Source of the DNA: Spirabiliibacterium mucosae
GTDB lineage: Bacteria; Pseudomonadota; Gammaproteobacteria; Enterobacterales; Pasteurellaceae
Assembly: GCF_014884965.1 (NCBI RefSeq)
Contig: NZ_JABTBO010000003.1
Span: 1 to 64,000 of the forward strand
Direction of reading: 5' to 3'
Length of the DNA stretch: 64,000 nucleotides
Of this stretch, positions 61,243-64,000 are shown piece after piece. The first letter of the stretch is position 1. Each line of letters opens with the position of its first letter. Below the pieces are notes generated by a model, which was given only the letters and a program-made list of their open reading frames with translations, searched no databases and was not told where the DNA came from. A program made the translations under genes and the position numbers.

Positions 61243-62183
61243 AAATTCTACTCGCCAACCCGCGCGGCTTTTGCGCCGGCGTTGACCGCGCCATCAGCAT
61301 TGTGGAGCTCGCCCTTGAAATCCACAAACCGCCTATTTATGTCCGCCACGAGGTGGTGCACAACCGCTTTGTGGTTGAAGGCTTGAAACAACGCGGCGCC
61401 GTGTTTGTGGAAGAGCTCGACGAAGTGCCCGACGGTGCGATTGTGATTTTCTCCGCCCACGGCGTGTCGCAACAAGTGCGCCAAGAGGCGAAACAGCGCG
61501 ATTTGAAAGTCTTCGACGCCACCTGCCCGCTGGTGACAAAAGTCCACATGCAAGTGGCGCGCGCCAGCCGCAAAGGCACCAAAGCCATCTTGATTGGCCA
61601 CCAAGGCCACCCCGAGGTAGAGGGCACCATGGGGCAATACGACAACCCCGAAGGCGGCATCTACTTGGTGGAATCGATTGACGATGTGGCCAACTTGCCT
61701 GTCAGCGACGACGATAATTTGACCTTTATGACCCAAACCACGCTGTCGATCAACGACACCAGCGGCATTATCGACGAGCTCAAACAGCAATTCCCGAGCA
61801 TTCAAGGCCCGCGCAAAAACGACATTTGCTACGCCACCACTAACCGCCAAAACGCCGTGGCAGAGCTGGCGAAGCAGTCTGACTTGGTGATTGTGGTCGG
61901 CTCTAAAAATTCGTCTAATTCCAACCGCTTAGCGGAGCTCGCCTCACGCATGGGCGTGCCGTCGAAATTAATTGATGACGCCGCCGACATTGACCCCGCT
62001 TGGCTTGAAGGCGTAGACACCATCGGCATCACCGCTGGCGCCTCCGCCCCTGAAGTGCTAGTGCAATCAGTCGTCAGCCGCTTGCAAGCACTCGGCGCCA
62101 GCGAGGTGGAAAACCTCGAAGGCTGCGAAGAAAACACCGTATTTGAGGTGCCAAAAGAGTTGCGCATCAAAGCAGTCGAGTAA
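61239..62183 (+). CDS. ispH: 4-hydroxy-3-methylbut-2-enyl diphosphate reductase
   Basis: Final step of the MEP isoprenoid pathway; a 4Fe-4S protein. ATG at 61239 overlaps the lspA stop (ATGA) after GGAGCTGC. 314 residues. Cluster cysteines are C12 (NPRGFCAG), one in DATCPLV and one in CYATTNRQ. Confidence 0.97.
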   Translation: MKILLANPRGFCAGVDRAISIVELALEIHKPPIYVRHEVVHNRFVVEGLKQRGAVFVEELDEVPDGAIVIFSAHGVSQQVRQEAKQRDLKVFDATCPLVTKVHMQVARASRKGTKAILIGHQGHPEVEGTMGQYDNPEGGIYLVESIDDVANLPVSDDDNLTFMTQTTLSINDTSGIIDELKQQFPSIQGPRKNDICYATTNRQNAVAELAKQSDLVIVVGSKNSSNSNRLAELASRMGVPSKLIDDAADIDPAWLEGVDTIGITAGASAPEVLVQSVVSRLQALGASEVENLEGCEENTVFEVPKELRIKAVE

Positions 62184-62205
62184 TTTTTCGATCGCGGTCG
62201 AAAAA
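62184..62205 (+). promoter_or_regulatory. CRP-S-like palindrome before comEA
   Basis: TTTTTCGA, six bases, TCGAAAAA: perfect 8-bp arms over 22 bases. It has the length, spacing and A/T flanks of the competence CRP-S element (TGCGA-N6-TCGCA) but with TTCGA/TCGAA. It begins one base after the ispH stop and about 97 bases before comEA. Confidence 0.5.
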
Positions 62206-62301
62206 CGCTACCAAAGGCTTGGCAATTTTCCTTTCATTTTCACACACTAATGGCGTCGGGCAACCGGCGTCATTTTTTTGTTTAAAATAAAAGGAAGATT
62301 T

Positions 62302-62655
62302 ATGTTGAAAAAACTATCCCCCGTTTTGACCGCACTTTGTGTTTTACTCTCAGGTGCATTCCTGCCAAATGCACACGCCAAAGACAGCACCAAAGAACCT
62401 ACCGCGCAGCCAGCCCAAGTGCAAACACAAGCAAAAGCCACAACCGAGCAAGCCACCAGCCAAAAAGTGCACCTCAACAGCGCCAGCGCAACCGAGCTAC
62501 AACAAGCGCTGTCAGGCATCGGTGCTAAAAAAGCGCAAGCCATTGTGGAATACCGCGAACAAAACGGCAACTTCATCAGCATCGACCAACTTGAAGACGT
62601 CAAAGGCATCGGCAAAGCCACCGTCGACAAAAACCGCCACGTCTTGGCGTTGTGA
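62302..62655 (+). CDS. comEA: ComEA-family competence DNA-binding protein
   Basis: Periplasmic protein that binds incoming DNA during natural transformation. 117 residues. ATG at 62302 after AAGGAAG. Signal peptide to about AHA-26, short linker, then a double helix-hairpin-helix domain (VHLNSASATELQQALSGIGA, and EDVKGIGKATVDKN). A uptake signal sits in its signal-peptide codons. Follows lspA-ispH as in H. influenzae. Confidence 0.92.
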   Translation: MLKKLSPVLTALCVLLSGAFLPNAHAKDSTKEPTAQPAQVQTQAKATTEQATSQKVHLNSASATELQQALSGIGAKKAQAIVEYREQNGNFISIDQLEDVKGIGKATVDKNRHVLAL

Positions 62656-62661
62656 TGCTAT

Positions 62662-62692
62662 TCCCATAGCGGCAAATTTTTCCGCTATGGGA
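62662..62692. terminator. bidirectional hairpin between comEA and lsrE
   Basis: TCCCATAGCGG, nine T-rich bases, CCGCTATGGGA: perfect 11-bp arms. It contains the stop of lsrE, so convergent transcripts share it. Confidence 0.7.
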
Positions 62693-63386
62693 TTTCACTC
62701 CAGTGTGTAAGGGTTTGTGAAAGATTCGCACCACCAAACAATGCGCTGCCACTGACAATCCAATCAATATCATACTGACAAAACACTTTTGCCATGTCTA
62801 ATGTCATGGAGCCATCTATGCTAATAATTTTACGTTCACGCTCATCGCCAAGAAGTTTATGCAGCTGTTTAATTCGTTCAACTGTATAATCAATTGATGC
62901 TTTATCTCCTGTTCTAGGATCGAGCGTCAACAATTGAATAACATCAACATACTGCAAATAATCTTGTAACGTTTCAAGTGATGTTTCAGGACACAAACTG
63001 AGCCCTGATAAAACTTGTTGTTCAGGCAAATATTGCTGGGATAACCATTGTAGTGATTTCAATAAATTGTCAGATGCTTCTAATTGCAATGTAACAACAT
63101 TTGCACCTGATTTAATACACTGGGTTATTAATTCAATGTCACACTGATTAGCTGTCAATAAGTGCACATCTTTAAAAAAGCCACCAGGAAACTTTGACAC
63201 CGCCATAGGCCCTACTGTGAAGAGAGGTGAAAAACTGCCATCGGCTATATCAAAATGTAGAAGGTTTATATTAAACTGCTTTAATAATGACAAAGTAACT
63301 TCAAAACCCAGCCAATCTGAAGAAATTATTCCAGCACTGATTTTTTCAGCCTTTATATTTTGAATAAAATCAGATTTATCCATCAT
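62685..63386 (-). CDS. lsrE: ribulose-phosphate 3-epimerase-like protein LsrE
   Basis: 233 residues with a TIM-barrel epimerase pattern (ISSDWLGFEVTLSLL, LLHFDIADGSFSPLFTVGP, SIDGSMTLD, VSGSALFGG). Salmonella lsrE, the last gene of its AI-2 operon, encodes an epimerase-like protein, and this gene likewise follows lsrG, overlapping by four bases. Specific role unknown. AT-rich relative to the rest of the window. Confidence 0.75.
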   Translation of the reverse strand: MMDKSDFIQNIKAEKISAGIISSDWLGFEVTLSLLKQFNINLLHFDIADGSFSPLFTVGPMAVSKFPGGFFKDVHLLTANQCDIELITQCIKSGANVVTLQLEASDNLLKSLQWLSQQYLPEQQVLSGLSLCPETSLETLQDYLQYVDVIQLLTLDPRTGDKASIDYTVERIKQLHKLLGDERERKIISIDGSMTLDMAKVFCQYDIDWIVSGSALFGGANLSQTLTHWSEIP

Positions 63387-63688
63387 AATTCATCCAACTT
63401 AGGTAAAAGCCAATTAAAGATTTTTTTGCTTCTTGGCTTAGACATAAGTGGCTCGAGTTCCTTTACGCAACGTTTATAATGCTCTGTAGTGCGATGTTCC
63501 TCCAAAGCTTGCTCGTTTTGATATACTTCATAGGCATAGAAACGAGTTGGGACATCAGGATCTCGCAACACATCAAAACGTACATTACCCTTCTCATTAC
63601 GTGTTCCATAATGATTTCGAGAAAAAACTTCTAAAAACTCCTCTTCTTTTCCCTCTTTAATATTAATTTCCACTAACATTGCAAACAT
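63383..63688 (-). CDS. lsrG: phospho-AI-2 isomerase LsrG
   Basis: Isomerises the phosphorylated AI-2 signal (DPD-P) before LsrF cleavage. 101-residue ABM-type protein: MLVEINIKEGKEEEFLEVF, RFYAYEVYQNEQALEEHRTT, HYKRCVKELEPLMSKPR. Ribosome site CGGAGATAA lies within reach of an upstream hairpin. Part of lsrF-lsrG-lsrE. Confidence 0.92.
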   Translation of the reverse strand: MFAMLVEINIKEGKEEEFLEVFSRNHYGTRNEKGNVRFDVLRDPDVPTRFYAYEVYQNEQALEEHRTTEHYKRCVKELEPLMSKPRSKKIFNWLLPKLDEL

Positions 63689-63703
63689 AGATTTTATCTC
63701 CGT

Positions 63704-63738
63704 TAAAAAATGGAGATAATAGAAACTATTATCTCCAT
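63704..63738 (-). terminator. intra-operon terminator-like hairpin between lsrF and lsrG
   Basis: On the minus strand ATGGAGATAATAG, TTT, CTATTATCTCCAT then TTTTTT: perfect 13-bp stem with T6. The right arm also contains TTATCTCC, complementary to GGAGATAA at the lsrG ribosome site. Confidence 0.7.
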
Positions 63739-63744
63739 AGATAA

Positions 63745-64000
63745 TTAATTAGATTTCAAATCTAAATAGAGTTGATAAGCTTTTTCTGCTGTTTCATTGT
63801 CATGTACAACGGCATTCACAGCTTTAAGCATAGCAATTGGTGCGTCTGATTGGAAAATATTACGTCCCATGTCAACACCCGCTGCACCTTGATCAATTGC
63901 TTTATAGCACATTTCTAAAGCTTCTTTTTCTGGAAGCTTTTTGCCACCCGCAATCACAATAGGTACAGGACATCCTGCCGTAATACGTTCAAACCCTTGC
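63745..64000 (-). CDS. lsrF: 3-hydroxy-5-phosphonooxypentane-2,4-dione thiolase LsrF, partial
   Basis: Only the C-terminal part is inside the window; the gene starts beyond 64000. The 84 codons seen read [20 protein letters not shown] and [17 protein letters not shown], with the DeoC/FbaB aldolase-like fold and the conserved GR-N pattern. Cleaves the AI-2-derived phospho-dione using CoA. Reads into lsrG across the hairpin. Confidence 0.9.
   Translation of the reverse strand, partial: QGFERITAGCPVPIVIAGGKKLPEKEALEMCYKAIDQGAAGVDMGRNIFQSDAPIAMLKAVNAVVHDNETAEKAYQLYLDLKSN

Overview
The window is a chromosomal segment from a member of the Pasteurellaceae. The main sign is the 9-base Haemophilus-type DNA uptake signal (AAGTGCGGT or its complement), of which I count roughly ninety copies by eye, in coding and intergenic DNA, often as inverted pairs that double as terminators. 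Gene order also fits: cysK/cysZ/zipA/ligA, fau/6S RNA/zapA/ygfB/pepP/ubiH/ubiI, rpsP/rimM/trmD/rplS, yajQ/serB/ytjB, and ribF/ileS/lspA/ispH/comEA. Base composition looks close to or slightly above 50% G+C, higher than H. influenzae, so I do not name a species. A nicotinate-dependent NAD pathway (pncB-nadE), which H. influenzae lacks, argues for a V-factor-independent member.

Layout. 0-9 kb: cysteine synthase, then an anaerobic heme-degradation operon (a fused ChuW-HutX protein plus ChuY) behind a possible Fur box, then cysZ, zipA, ligA, fau, 6S RNA and zapA. 9-17 kb: ygfB-pepP-ubiH-ubiI, a sodium-coupled transporter and the ribosomal/tRNA-modification operon rpsP-rimM-trmD-rplS. 17-21 kb: dnaK, two small unrelated genes and dnaJ, preceded by two sigma-32-like promoters. 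21-33 kb: the cmoA-cmoB tRNA wobble-uridine pathway, a truncated hemoglobin, tag, a sugar mutarotase, a phosphopantetheinyl transferase, azlCD, tolC, nudF, cpdA, dsbB, nhaB and gapA. 33-40 kb: an iron-siderophore locus on the minus strand (TonB receptor, trilactone-type esterase, two permeases, ATPase, binding protein) with two Fur-box candidates. 40-47 kb: a thiamine locus (thiZXY transporter and thiMDE) under a TPP riboswitch, then a CstA-family peptide/pyruvate transporter. 47-55 kb: pncB-nadE, a small unlisted gene, yajQ, serB, ytjB, a membrane protein coupled to a second TonB receptor, and rpsT. 55-64 kb: murJ, ribF, ileS, lspA, ispH, competence gene comEA, and the end of an AI-2 (lsr) operon that is visibly AT-richer and free of uptake signals.

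A striking technical pattern is that six genes (a small membrane ORF, ligA, dnaJ, two TonB receptors, and the DUF523/DUF1722 gene) are each broken by exactly one base gained or lost in a short homopolymer. Restoring that base gives a family-length protein in every case. Because ligA and dnaJ are among them, uncorrected sequencing error is the likeliest cause, so these should be read as intact genes until resequenced. Iron and heme supply is the strongest physiological theme: ChuW-HutX/ChuY releases iron from heme without oxygen, the siderophore locus imports ferric chelates and hydrolyses them, and TonB receptors serve the outer membrane. I see no transposon, prophage, CRISPR array or tRNA gene in the window.
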